Assembly (NCBI GenBank): GCA_029975055.1
Contig: JARKPU010000013.1
Span: 248,001-312,000, forward strand
Reading direction: 5' to 3'
From: Anaerolinea sp.
GTDB taxonomy: Bacteria; Chloroflexota; Anaerolineae; Anaerolineales; Anaerolineaceae
DNA length: 64,000 nucleotides
The translations under genes were made by a program, and so were the position numbers. Under the pieces are notes generated by a model, which worked only from the letters and a program-made list of their open reading frames with translations, was not told the DNA's origin and did not search any database. Positions 37,263-45,069 of the stretch are shown here, piece by piece. Numbering within the stretch: position 1 is the stretch's first letter; every line of letters begins with the position of its first letter.

Positions 37263-39005
37263 GTGACAGAACAGACTCAGACGACGTATACACCCGACCT
37301 TGCCGCTCGTTTCCCCGAGTGGGTTACGCCGGATTCGCGACCCGGTTTCAGCGGGTATCTCGTTCAGCGGGAACACTTGCTGGATTTCTGCAAGACCTTG
37401 CGAGACGACCTGGGATACGACCTGCTCTCGTCTGTCACCGGGGTGGATTACCTGCCGGAAGGCAAGCTGGAAGTGGTTTACCACGCTTTGCAGACGGTTG
37501 GCGGCCCGATGCTGGTTTTCAAGGTGCAAGTTCCGCGCGATGAAGCGGTGGTTCCCTCGGTCGTGTCCATCTGGCCTGGAGCCGAATTCCAGGAGCGCGA
37601 AGCCTGGGACCTGCTGGGCATCCGTTTCGAGGGTCACCCTGACCTGCGCCGCATTTTGATGTGGGAGGGTTTCGAGGGGCACCCGCTGCGGAAAGATTGG
37701 AAAGAGCCTTATTTCGAAGAAGAAGTCAAGCCGTATAAGAGCCGCTGGCCGGATGGGCAGGTGGAGCGCATCGAAGACCGCATGCCGCTGCAAGATAACG
37801 TCCAGTACCCGGCCGGTTTCGACCCCGAAAGCTGGACGCCGGATGGCGATGAGTCGCTCTACCGCGGGCTGAGGAAATTGCTGGAGGATTCGGGCTCCGA
37901 GTTGAAGACCGACCGGCTGATCGTGAACCTGGGGCCGCAGCACCCTTCCACGCACGGCGTGTTCCGCATGGTGGCCGTGCTGGACGGCGAAACCATCGTC
38001 GATTTGAAGCCGGTGATGGGCTATTTGCACCGCAACCATGAGAAGATCGGTGAACGTTGTTCCTGGCTGCAGAACATGCCCTTCACCGACCGGCTGGATT
38101 ACATCAGCTCGATGAGCAATAACTTCGGCTACGCATTGGCGGTCGAGAAGCTTATGGGAATCACCCCGCCGGAACGGGCCGAATATATCCGCGTGATTAT
38201 GGCCGAGTTGACGAGAATCATCTCGCACCTCATCTCGATCGGCTTCCTGCTCAACGACCTGGGCGCGTTCTTCACGCCGGTGTTATACGCGTTCGAAGAG
38301 CGCGAGTTAATCCTCGATATTTTCGAGGCGGTGTCTGGCTCGCGCATGATGTGCAACTACTTCCGTTTCGGCGGTGTGGCGCGCGATTTCCCCGAGGGCA
38401 CGCTCGAGAAATTGCGTGAGTTGATCTACGAGCGGCTTCCGCGCAAGATCGACGAGTTAGACCGCTACCTGACGCGCAACGAGATCGTACAGACGCGCTG
38501 CGAAGGGGTGGGGGTGATCACCGCCGAGCAGGCGATATCCCTTTCGACCACCGGGCCCATTCTGCGCGCCTCGGGTGTGCCTTATGATATCCGCCGCGCC
38601 GACCCTTATAGCATCTATGACCGGTTCGAGTTCGACGTGGCCGTGCGCTATCACGGCGATGTGTACGATCGCTATCTGCTGCGGCTGGATGAAATCCGGC
38701 AGAGCATCCGCATCCTGAAACAAGCCCTCAAGGATATCCCGGAAGGGCCGGTGATCAGCGGGAAGCCGCAGTGGCAGGTGAGGGTTCCGGCAGGCGAGTC
38801 CTACGGGAGGGTGGAAGGCCCTAAGGGCGAGCTCGGTTTTTACGTCGTCTCGAACGGCAAGGCCAACCCTTGGCGCTATCATGTCAGGGCGCCATCCTTC
38901 ATCAACCTGACGGCGCTGGCCCCGATGGCGCGTGGAGGCAAGATCGCCGATGTGGTGGTCATCCTCGGGTCGATCGATATCGTTCTGGGCGAAGTGGACC
39001 GGTAG
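37263..39005 (+). CDS. nuoCD: fused NADH-quinone oxidoreductase subunits C/D (NuoCD)
   Basis: A 580-residue natural fusion. The N-terminal 30-kDa domain (about 1-180) has [32 protein letters not shown] and a HPLRKDW motif; the 49-kDa domain (about 205-580) has [26 protein letters not shown] and a C-terminal [19 protein letters not shown] end. The 49-kDa domain lines the quinone cavity with NuoB. It lacks the CxxC pairs of NiFe hydrogenase large subunits, so it is a quinone-type enzyme. Start is GTG 37263 with TAGGAGG upstream. Confidence 0.95.
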   Translation: MTEQTQTTYTPDLAARFPEWVTPDSRPGFSGYLVQREHLLDFCKTLRDDLGYDLLSSVTGVDYLPEGKLEVVYHALQTVGGPMLVFKVQVPRDEAVVPSVVSIWPGAEFQEREAWDLLGIRFEGHPDLRRILMWEGFEGHPLRKDWKEPYFEEEVKPYKSRWPDGQVERIEDRMPLQDNVQYPAGFDPESWTPDGDESLYRGLRKLLEDSGSELKTDRLIVNLGPQHPSTHGVFRMVAVLDGETIVDLKPVMGYLHRNHEKIGERCSWLQNMPFTDRLDYISSMSNNFGYALAVEKLMGITPPERAEYIRVIMAELTRIISHLISIGFLLNDLGAFFTPVLYAFEERELILDIFEAVSGSRMMCNYFRFGGVARDFPEGTLEKLRELIYERLPRKIDELDRYLTRNEIVQTRCEGVGVITAEQAISLSTTGPILRASGVPYDIRRADPYSIYDRFEFDVAVRYHGDVYDRYLLRLDEIRQSIRILKQALKDIPEGPVISGKPQWQVRVPAGESYGRVEGPKGELGFYVVSNGKANPWRYHVRAPSFINLTALAPMARGGKIADVVVILGSIDIVLGEVDR

Positions 39006-39014
39006 GAGGGAAGC

Positions 39015-39611
39015 ATGAACGGTTTTGGAGTCATCCGCGGCCTGGCGGTCACGTTCCGGCACTTTATCGAAACCTACCTGGAGGACATCCGCGCCGGGCG
39101 CAAACGCTACCACACGCCTGAGGGCATCGCCCAGCGCACATCATCGAAGGTGACCGGCGCGTTCACCATCCAGTACCCCGAAGAGAAGATGCCTGTGCCG
39201 GAGGAGTTCCGCTACATTCCGTTCCTGGTGTACGACGAAGGGGAAAACGGCGCCAAAGACTATCGCTGCACTTCTTGCGGCATCTGCGCCAAGGTATGCC
39301 CCCCGCAGTGCATCTGGATCGTGCGCACCAACGACCCGGTGACCGGCAAGCCCATCCCTGCGCCGGCCGAGTTCTATATCGACGTGGATATCTGCATGAA
39401 TTGCGGCCTGTGCGCCGAGTACTGCCCCTTCGACGCGATCAAGATGGATCATGATTACGAAATTGCCTCTTTTGACCGCTTCAAAGAGCATATCTACAAC
39501 AAGGAAAAGCTGGGCAAATCGGCGGCTTATTATGCGAGCATCCGGCCCACGAATAACGCTCGAGAAGTGGCCGCGCGAGAAGCGAAAGCCGCCAAGAAGG
39601 CCGCCGTGTAA
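39015..39611 (+). CDS. nuoI: NADH-quinone oxidoreductase subunit I (NuoI)
   Basis: A 198-residue ferredoxin-like complex I subunit with two [4Fe-4S] motifs: CTSCGICAKVCPPQC near 86-100 and CMNCGLCAEYCPFDAI near 126-141. They hold clusters N6a and N6b that pass electrons towards N2. The C-terminal tail is Lys/Ala-rich. ATG 39015 follows AGGAGG and lies 9 nt after nuoCD. After nuoI the gene run turns to other Fe-S-related genes, not to the remaining complex I subunits. Confidence 0.95.
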   Translation: MNGFGVIRGLAVTFRHFIETYLEDIRAGRKRYHTPEGIAQRTSSKVTGAFTIQYPEEKMPVPEEFRYIPFLVYDEGENGAKDYRCTSCGICAKVCPPQCIWIVRTNDPVTGKPIPAPAEFYIDVDICMNCGLCAEYCPFDAIKMDHDYEIASFDRFKEHIYNKEKLGKSAAYYASIRPTNNAREVAAREAKAAKKAAV

Positions 39612-39676
39612 CGGCCCTTATTGGGCGCGGGATGTTTCCAGGTTATCTTTGATCGGTAGAAGATTAGAGGAGAAGG

Positions 39677-40015
39677 ATGTATAATCCGGATACTGAACTG
39701 CTGTTCCCGCTGCGTGTTCTACCGCAGTTGAGGAACCTGCGCGGCGAGGAATGGAGCCGGTTTGTTGATTATATCGGTTCGCAGGAATCGACCAAGCCGG
39801 AAAAGTGCGCTTTTGTGCTGATGATGGTGCGCATGGGCGGCTGCGTGAGCTGCAATTCCGATTCCTTCAGGGCGATGCGCGGATGCACGGCCTGTTCTCG
39901 CCAGACGGTACGGCGCTATAAAGGCGCAGACCATGATTTGATCGAACAGCACCACCTGCTGCAAAAGGAAGTTGAGCTTTTCCTCAGGAAGCAGGCTGGT
40001 TTACCGGCAGAATGA
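39677..40015 (+). CDS. small five-cysteine protein of unknown function
   Basis: A 112-residue protein I do not recognise. It has Cys44, then two CxxC pairs in GGCVSCNSD (56, 59) and RGCTACSRQTVRR (70, 73), followed by a basic and then helical C-terminus (about 83-108). The two CxxC pairs 11 residues apart would suit a zinc or Fe-S site. No signal peptide or membrane helix. AGGAGAAGG directly precedes ATG 39677. It lies between nuoI and the Fe-S carrier Mrp on one strand with short gaps, so a part in Fe-S assembly or in complex I maturation is a reasonable inference, not shown. Confidence 0.75.
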   Translation: MYNPDTELLFPLRVLPQLRNLRGEEWSRFVDYIGSQESTKPEKCAFVLMMVRMGGCVSCNSDSFRAMRGCTACSRQTVRRYKGADHDLIEQHHLLQKEVELFLRKQAGLPAE

Positions 40016-40039
40016 GTTATTCGTATTGAAAGGATCTTA

Positions 40040-41110
40040 ATGACCAATAGAGAGGCTATCTTTGCAGCCCTTAGCAAAGTCCAGGAACCTGAGCTTCACA
40101 AAGACCTCGTGACCTTGAATATGATCCGCGACCTGGAGTTGAAGGACTCTACGGTCCGGTTCACGATTGTGCTGACCACACCGGCCTGCCCGCTGCGCAG
40201 CCGCATCGAAAAAGAAGCGCGCGAAGCTGTGCTGAGCGTGCCAGGCGTGAAGAACGTCGAAATCAAGATGGATGCCTCCGTGCCGTCTGACGGGCGGCCG
40301 CGCGGGCTGCTGGAACTGCCGGTGCGGAACGTGGTGGCAATTGCCTCCGGCAAGGGCGGGGTAGGCAAGTCAACCGTGGCAGTCAATGTGGCCGTGGCGC
40401 TCGCTCAAAGCGGTGCGCGCGTGGGGCTGCTGGACGCCGATATCTATGGACCCAACGTTCCGACGATGATGGGCATCAACCGCCTGCCGCCGCAAGCGGG
40501 GCAGAAATTGACCCCGGCGGAGGCATACGGCGTGCAATTGATGTCGATCGGCTTCCTGGTGAAGCCCGGGCAGCCGCTCATCTGGCGCGGCCCCATGCTG
40601 CATTCGGCCATCCGGCAATTCCTGGCCGATGTGGCGTGGGCCGAACTGGATTACCTCGTCATTGACCTCCCGCCCGGCACGGGGGATGCCCAGCTCAGCC
40701 TGGCGCAGTCGGTGCCGATCAGCGGAGGGATTATCGTCACCCTGCCACAACAGGTCTCGCTTGAAGACGCACGACGCGGTCTTGAAATGTTCCGCGAGTT
40801 GAACGTGCCTGTCTTGGGCGTGGTGGAGAATATGAGCTACCTCGAGCTGCCAGACGGCACCCGGATGGACGTGTTTGGCAGCGGGGGCGGGGAAAAGCTG
40901 GCTGAAGCTGCAGGCGTGCCTTTCCTTGGGTCGATCCCGATGGACCCGGCTGTCCGCATGGGCGGCGATCAAGGCGTGCCTGTGGTGGTATCCATGCCCG
41001 AGTCGGCCCCGGCGCGCGCGCTGCGCGAGCTGGCCGGGGTTGTGGCCGCTCGGCTGAGTGTGGCAGCTCTTTCCGGCGGGGGCGAGCTGACGATTAAAGT
41101 GGTCGAATAA
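40040..41110 (+). CDS. Mrp/ApbC-type iron-sulfur cluster carrier ATPase
   Basis: A 356-residue P-loop ATPase that transfers Fe-S clusters to apoproteins. An N-terminal MIP18/DUF59 domain (about 1-90) holds the conserved Cys of [12 protein letters not shown]; the Mrp domain starts near 105 with the deviant Walker [12 protein letters not shown], then [10 protein letters not shown] and [12 protein letters not shown]. The CxxC that usually follows ENMSYF in ApbC/NBP35 carriers is absent: the sequence reads [22 protein letters not shown]. The whole protein has one Cys. Such Cys-less variants occur in some lineages. AAGGAT precedes ATG 40040. Confidence 0.92.
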   Translation: MTNREAIFAALSKVQEPELHKDLVTLNMIRDLELKDSTVRFTIVLTTPACPLRSRIEKEAREAVLSVPGVKNVEIKMDASVPSDGRPRGLLELPVRNVVAIASGKGGVGKSTVAVNVAVALAQSGARVGLLDADIYGPNVPTMMGINRLPPQAGQKLTPAEAYGVQLMSIGFLVKPGQPLIWRGPMLHSAIRQFLADVAWAELDYLVIDLPPGTGDAQLSLAQSVPISGGIIVTLPQQVSLEDARRGLEMFRELNVPVLGVVENMSYLELPDGTRMDVFGSGGGEKLAEAAGVPFLGSIPMDPAVRMGGDQGVPVVVSMPESAPARALRELAGVVAARLSVAALSGGGELTIKVVE

Positions 41111-41112
41111 CT

Positions 41113-42198
41113 ATGGAGAACCTCGCTCTGCCTGTAATCGTTGGGGTACGGTTTTCGAAGGTTGGAAAAACCTACCATTTCGATGCCACCCATGTGCCCG
41201 ATATTCAAATGGGCGATTCCGTGGTCGTAGAGACCAGCCGCGGCTGGCAGCTGGGCTGGGTCTCGCAGCTTTTACCGACCCCCGAAGCCATCCCGGAAGG
41301 GCTGAAGGCAATCGACCGGCGAGCCACCCCGCGAGACTTGCTGCTGCGGCAGACGTGGCAGGCACGCGAGGCCGACGTGGTTGCGGCGGCGAAGGCGCGC
41401 GCAAGCGAACTGAACCTTAACGGGGTGAAGGTGGTGGCGGCCGAATACAGCTTCGATGGCACGCGGCTGGCGATTTTGTTCTCGACCGAATCGGAAGAGA
41501 AGGTGGAGCTAAAATCGCTGCGGCAGGATATGCAGCGGGCTTTTCACCCGGCGCAGGTGGAACTGCGGCAGATCGGCCCCCGCGATGTGGCGAAACTTCT
41601 GTGCGGGATGGGGGCCTGCGGGCTGGAACAGCGCTGCTGCTCGAAGTTCCTGTGCGAATTCAATTCGATCTCCATCCGGATGGCCAAAGAGCAGAACATT
41701 TCACTCACGCCGTCCGAAATCACCGGCATGTGCGGCCGGCTGCGCTGCTGCCTGATCTATGAATACGAGCAGTACATGGAAGCGCGCGCCCGGCTGCCGA
41801 AACGCAATAAACGCGTGATGACCCCCTTTGGCGAGGGGAAGGTGATCGATATCCTGCCGCTGCGCGAAGCCGCCGTGGTGGAATATCCCGATATGATGCG
41901 CCGCGAGATTGCGCGTGATGATATGACCGTTCTGGAAGAAGGGGCCGTGGCAGCCGCCATGCCTCTGCCGCGAGAAACAGACGACAGCGCCGGAGGAGAA
42001 CAGGAAAGACCTGCCGAACCGCCGCAGGCCAGGCCTCGGCACGAACCGCACCGGCCGCAAGGGAAGCCGCATCCAAATAACCGGCGGGCAGATTCTACCG
42101 CGCCGCAGAATGCTCCCCGCCAGCAACGCCAGGGTCCGCCGGATCGGCGGCCAAAACCGAATCGCAAACAAGGAAACCGTGGTCCACACAAGCCATGA
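41113..42198 (+). CDS. ricT: PSP1-domain protein RicT (YaaT)
   Basis: A 361-residue PSP1-family protein. In Bacillus the homologue (YaaT/RicT) forms the RicAFT complex with two Fe-S clusters and guides RNase Y. The PSP1 core spans about 1-260. Conserved cysteine blocks are GMGACGLEQRCCSKFLCEF near 159-177 and GMCGRLRCCLIYEYEQYM near 202-219. After residue 275 there is a long Pro/Arg/Gln-rich basic tail (ending PHKP), likely disordered and perhaps RNA-binding. It begins 2 nt after mrp and its stop overlaps the M20 gene start. RicA and RicF partners are not in the window. Confidence 0.92.
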   Translation: MENLALPVIVGVRFSKVGKTYHFDATHVPDIQMGDSVVVETSRGWQLGWVSQLLPTPEAIPEGLKAIDRRATPRDLLLRQTWQAREADVVAAAKARASELNLNGVKVVAAEYSFDGTRLAILFSTESEEKVELKSLRQDMQRAFHPAQVELRQIGPRDVAKLLCGMGACGLEQRCCSKFLCEFNSISIRMAKEQNISLTPSEITGMCGRLRCCLIYEYEQYMEARARLPKRNKRVMTPFGEGKVIDILPLREAAVVEYPDMMRREIARDDMTVLEEGAVAAAMPLPRETDDSAGGEQERPAEPPQARPRHEPHRPQGKPHPNNRRADSTAPQNAPRQQRQGPPDRRPKPNRKQGNRGPHKP

Positions 42199-43367
42199 TT
42201 GATTTCTACACCGAAGCACAGACGTTGTTCCCATTCACGCGAGATCTCCGGCGTGATTTGCATCGCCACCCGGAACTGGGTTTCCAGGAAGTCCGCACGG
42301 CCGGGATCGTGGCCCGCGAACTGAGCCAGCTTGGGCTGGAAGTGCATGCAGGCGTTGCGAAGACCGGCGTTGTGGCGCTGCTGGAAGGGGCTCAACCCGG
42401 CCCGGTAGTGCTCATCCGGTTCGATATGGATGCGCTGCCGATTGTGGAAGAGACGGGCGCGGAGTATGCCTCTGAGAACCCCGGGGTCATGCACGCTTGC
42501 GGCCATGACGGGCACGTGGCCACCGGCCTGACGGTGGCGCGCATTCTGGCGAAGCACCGCGATCAACTGCACGGGACGGTCAAGTTCATGTTCCAGCCCG
42601 CTGAAGAAGGCGAAGGCGGCGCGCTCGCGATGATCCAGGCCGGGGTGCTGGACGATCCGCAGCCGCAAGCGGCTCTGTCGCTTCACGTGTGGAATGAGCG
42701 GCCGGTCGGCTGGCTGGGAGTATCGGCAGGCCCTGTGATGGCAGGCGCGGATATCTTCCACATCCGCGTCACCGGCAAGGGCGGGCACGGGGCGGTTCCA
42801 CACCTGGCTGTAGACCCGATTGCCTGCAGCGCACAGATCATCACCGCCTTGCAGACGGTCGTCTCGCGCAATGTTGCCCCGCTCCAATCGGCCGTGGTTT
42901 CTTTGGGCAAGGTGCGCGCGGGGGAAGCATTCAACGTCATTCCGCAAACAGCAGAGATGAACGGCACGATCCGCACGTTCGAACCCGAGGTGCGCAGCCG
43001 GGTGATCGAGCGCATGGAGCAGGTGATCGGGGGCGTCGCGGGCGCCATGGGCTGCCAGGCCGAGTTCCGTGTGGAAGAGATGACGGCCGCGGTGATCAAT
43101 GACGAAAAGATTGCTCAGGTGGTGGCTTCGGCTGCGCGCAAAACCCTGCCGGATGCCAGGCTCGAATCCGGCTTCAGGACGATGGGTTCGGAAGATATGT
43201 CGTATGTGCTGCAGAAAGTGCCTGGGTGTTTCTTCTTTGTCGGTTCGGCCAACCCCGAAAAGGGCTTGAGCTACAATCACCACCATCCGAAGTTCGACAT
43301 CGATGAAGCAGCCCTGCCGAGGGCGGCGGCGTTGATGTCGGCCAGTGTGTTCGAATTGCTTGGGTGA
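42195..43367 (+). CDS. M20 family amidohydrolase (hippurate/N-acyl amino acid type)
   Basis: A 390-residue metal-dependent amidohydrolase of the M20D group, which removes acyl groups from amino acids or indole conjugates. Visible: RRDLHRHPELGFQE near the N-terminus, DMDALPIVEETG, the metal motif MHACGHDGHVA near 95-105, and FQPAEEGEGGA near 131-141 with the catalytic Glu. The dimerisation domain has GKGGHGAVPHLAVDPI. Cytoplasmic. It overlaps ricT by 4 bp and the next gene by 1 bp. Substrate cannot be told. Confidence 0.92.
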   Translation: MIDFYTEAQTLFPFTRDLRRDLHRHPELGFQEVRTAGIVARELSQLGLEVHAGVAKTGVVALLEGAQPGPVVLIRFDMDALPIVEETGAEYASENPGVMHACGHDGHVATGLTVARILAKHRDQLHGTVKFMFQPAEEGEGGALAMIQAGVLDDPQPQAALSLHVWNERPVGWLGVSAGPVMAGADIFHIRVTGKGGHGAVPHLAVDPIACSAQIITALQTVVSRNVAPLQSAVVSLGKVRAGEAFNVIPQTAEMNGTIRTFEPEVRSRVIERMEQVIGGVAGAMGCQAEFRVEEMTAAVINDEKIAQVVASAARKTLPDARLESGFRTMGSEDMSYVLQKVPGCFFFVGSANPEKGLSYNHHHPKFDIDEAALPRAAALMSASVFELLG

Positions 43368-44263
43368 TGATCCCCTGGGGTTTAGAGAGCATCCGATTGC
43401 GATTTCAAACGACTCCTCAGCGAGTCGTTTCGCTTGTGCCTTCCTACACCGAAAGCCTTTTTGACCTTGGCTTTGGCGAAACAGTCGTTGGCATCACCGA
43501 CTACTGCGTGCACCCAAAGGGCAAGCTCGCGCATCTGCCGCGCGTAGGGGGGCCGCTCAACCCACGCATGAAAGATATTCTCGCCCTGCACCCCGACCTG
43601 GTGATTGCCAACCAGGAGGAAAATACCCGTCAGACGGTGGAACAGCTGACCGATGCAGGCCTTGCCGTTTGGGCCAGTTTCCCGAAGACGGTGCAGGAAG
43701 CGCTCGATGTGCTTTGGGGCATGGTGGATTTATTCCACTCCAGAGAGGCATCTTTGAAGGTGCGCTTCCTGGAAGACAGCTTTGATTGGTCGCGGCAATC
43801 CGGCGAGGGTGCACAGACGATCCGCTATTTCTGCCCGATCTGGAGCGGGGTGTCGGCTCAGCAAAAAATCTGGTGGATGACGTTCAACCAGGATACCTAC
43901 TCGCATGATTTGCTCAGCACGTTTGGGGGTGTGAACATTTTTGCAGGCAGGCAGCGCCGCTATCCGCTCGAGGCAGACCTGGGCCTTGCAGAGCCAGAGC
44001 CTGCCGGGCAGAGAGATACGCGCTACCCGTGCGTGACACCCGCCGAAGTGCTGGCATGCGACCCACAGATCATCTTCTTGCCCAGCGAGCCGTTTAATTT
44101 CGACGCCGAGGCCGCCGCCGAACTGGTCGAGTGCCTTGCGGAGACAACGGCCGTTCGCAATGGGCGGGTTTACCAGGTGGATGGCAGCCTGATCACCTGG
44201 TACGGCACCCGCCTGGGCCGTTCGCTGGAAGAATTACCGCCATTCTTCAGCCTATCAACCTGA
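43367..44263 (+). CDS. BtuF-like periplasmic-binding-fold protein lacking a signal peptide
   Basis: A 298-residue protein with the cluster-A helical-backbone binding fold seen in vitamin B12 and siderophore binding proteins (BtuF-like). Start of the fold: RVVSLVPSYTESLFDLG, GETVVGITDYC, then PRMKDILALHPDLVIANQEEN. The C-terminal lobe has a PCVTPAEVLACDPQIIFLPS motif. No signal peptide or lipobox precedes it, and no permease or ATPase gene is adjacent, so it may act in the cytoplasm. ATG 43367 overlaps the M20 stop by one base (a GTG at 43364 is also possible). It is the last gene of the run starting at nuoB. Confidence 0.82.
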   Translation: MIPWGLESIRLRFQTTPQRVVSLVPSYTESLFDLGFGETVVGITDYCVHPKGKLAHLPRVGGPLNPRMKDILALHPDLVIANQEENTRQTVEQLTDAGLAVWASFPKTVQEALDVLWGMVDLFHSREASLKVRFLEDSFDWSRQSGEGAQTIRYFCPIWSGVSAQQKIWWMTFNQDTYSHDLLSTFGGVNIFAGRQRRYPLEADLGLAEPEPAGQRDTRYPCVTPAEVLACDPQIIFLPSEPFNFDAEAAAELVECLAETTAVRNGRVYQVDGSLITWYGTRLGRSLEELPPFFSLST

Positions 44264-44270
44264 AAACCGG

Positions 44271-44299
44271 TTGACTCGCCGCCCCTGGCGTGCTATACT
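44271..44299 (+). promoter_or_regulatory. strong sigma-70-type promoter of the GntR/korAB operon
   Basis: TTGACT (44271-44276), exactly 17 nt, TATACT (44294-44299). Predicted start near 44306, inside the palindrome below. Confidence 0.85.
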
Positions 44300-44304
44300 G
44301 TGTG

Positions 44305-44334
44305 TGTATTTATCTGATTAATCAGATGAATACA
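44305..44334. promoter_or_regulatory. 30-bp palindromic operator at the GntR promoter
   Basis: A 16-bp perfect palindrome ATCTGATTAATCAGAT (44312-44327) is flanked by TGTATT (44305-44310) and AATACA (44329-44334), extending the symmetry to 28 of 30 positions. It covers the predicted transcription start and ends 5 nt before the regulator's ATG. FadR-type GntR proteins bind palindromes of this kind, so repression of its own operon is the likely logic. Confidence 0.85.
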
Positions 44335-44339
44335 CCGCC

Positions 44340-45026
44340 ATGACAACCAACGATCATTCCCCGGCCTTTCTAGAATTTCTCGCAGCCCACTTTCAAGACG
44401 GCGAACGGCTGCCATCCCTGGCGCAAATCAGCCGGGAGATGGGCATCAGCATCGCGGCGCTGCGCGAACAGTTGGAGGTGGCGCGAGCGCTTGGGCTGGT
44501 GGAGGTGAGGCCTAAAACCGGCATCCGCCGACTGCCCTACACCTTCCTCCCGGCGGTTCTGCAAAGCCTGCGCTATGCAACCGGTGTGAATGCCGAGAAC
44601 TTCCGGTTGTTCGCCGAGCTGCGCACGCACATTGAAGCATCTTACTGGTACCAGGCGGTTGCGCTGCTCACACCGCAGGACCTTGCCGAACTCATGAGCC
44701 TGGTGCAGCGCGCCGAGGCCAGGCTGGCAGGCAGCCCGCCCGAAAACCCGCACGGCGAGCATAAAGAACTGCACCTTTCGATCTACCGAAGGCTGAACAA
44801 CCCCTTTGTAAATGGCATCCTCGAAGCCTATTGGGAGCTTTACGAAGCTGCGGGGTTGGCGGTTGTCAACGAGCATGACTACCTGCGCACGGTGTGGCAA
44901 TACCATCGCAAGATGATCGAAGCTATTTGCTCCGGCGACCTGGACGTGGGTTACCAGGCGCTCGTTGACCACACCGATCTGCTCTATAAGCGGCCTCAAG
45001 CCGCGCCGAGGCAGCGTTTCGAATGA
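44340..45026 (+). CDS. GntR-family transcriptional regulator, FadR/FCD type
   Basis: A 228-residue regulator. The N-terminal winged helix (about 18-62) includes LPSLAQISREMGISIAALREQLEVARALGLVEVRP; a helical FCD-like ligand domain (about 75-220) follows with FAELRTHIEASYW and metal/ligand-type His residues (HKELHLSIYRRLNN, WQYHRKMIEAI). No ribosome-binding site is visible; the palindrome ends 5 nt before the ATG. It leads korA-korB, 43 nt downstream, so it probably controls 2-oxoacid oxidoreductase in response to an organic acid. The effector is unknown. Confidence 0.88.
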   Translation: MTTNDHSPAFLEFLAAHFQDGERLPSLAQISREMGISIAALREQLEVARALGLVEVRPKTGIRRLPYTFLPAVLQSLRYATGVNAENFRLFAELRTHIEASYWYQAVALLTPQDLAELMSLVQRAEARLAGSPPENPHGEHKELHLSIYRRLNNPFVNGILEAYWELYEAAGLAVVNEHDYLRTVWQYHRKMIEAICSGDLDVGYQALVDHTDLLYKRPQAAPRQRFE

Positions 45027-45069
45027 TTTGTGCCCTAAATTTCACCTTTAAGGAGAGAACCAGGAGCGA

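Noticed and set aside
36954..38228. A 424-codon minus-strand open frame
   Set aside because: Antisense to nuoB and nuoCD; same shadow composition.
37263..39005. Possible NiFe hydrogenase large subunit in place of NuoD
   Set aside because: The paired CxxC metal ligands of hydrogenases are missing and the complex I signatures are intact.
41757..43286. A 509-codon open frame on the minus strand
   Set aside because: It lies antisense to ricT and the M20 amidohydrolase, both of which have clear family motifs; its product is His/Arg-rich and low in structure, as expected from a GC-rich shadow frame.
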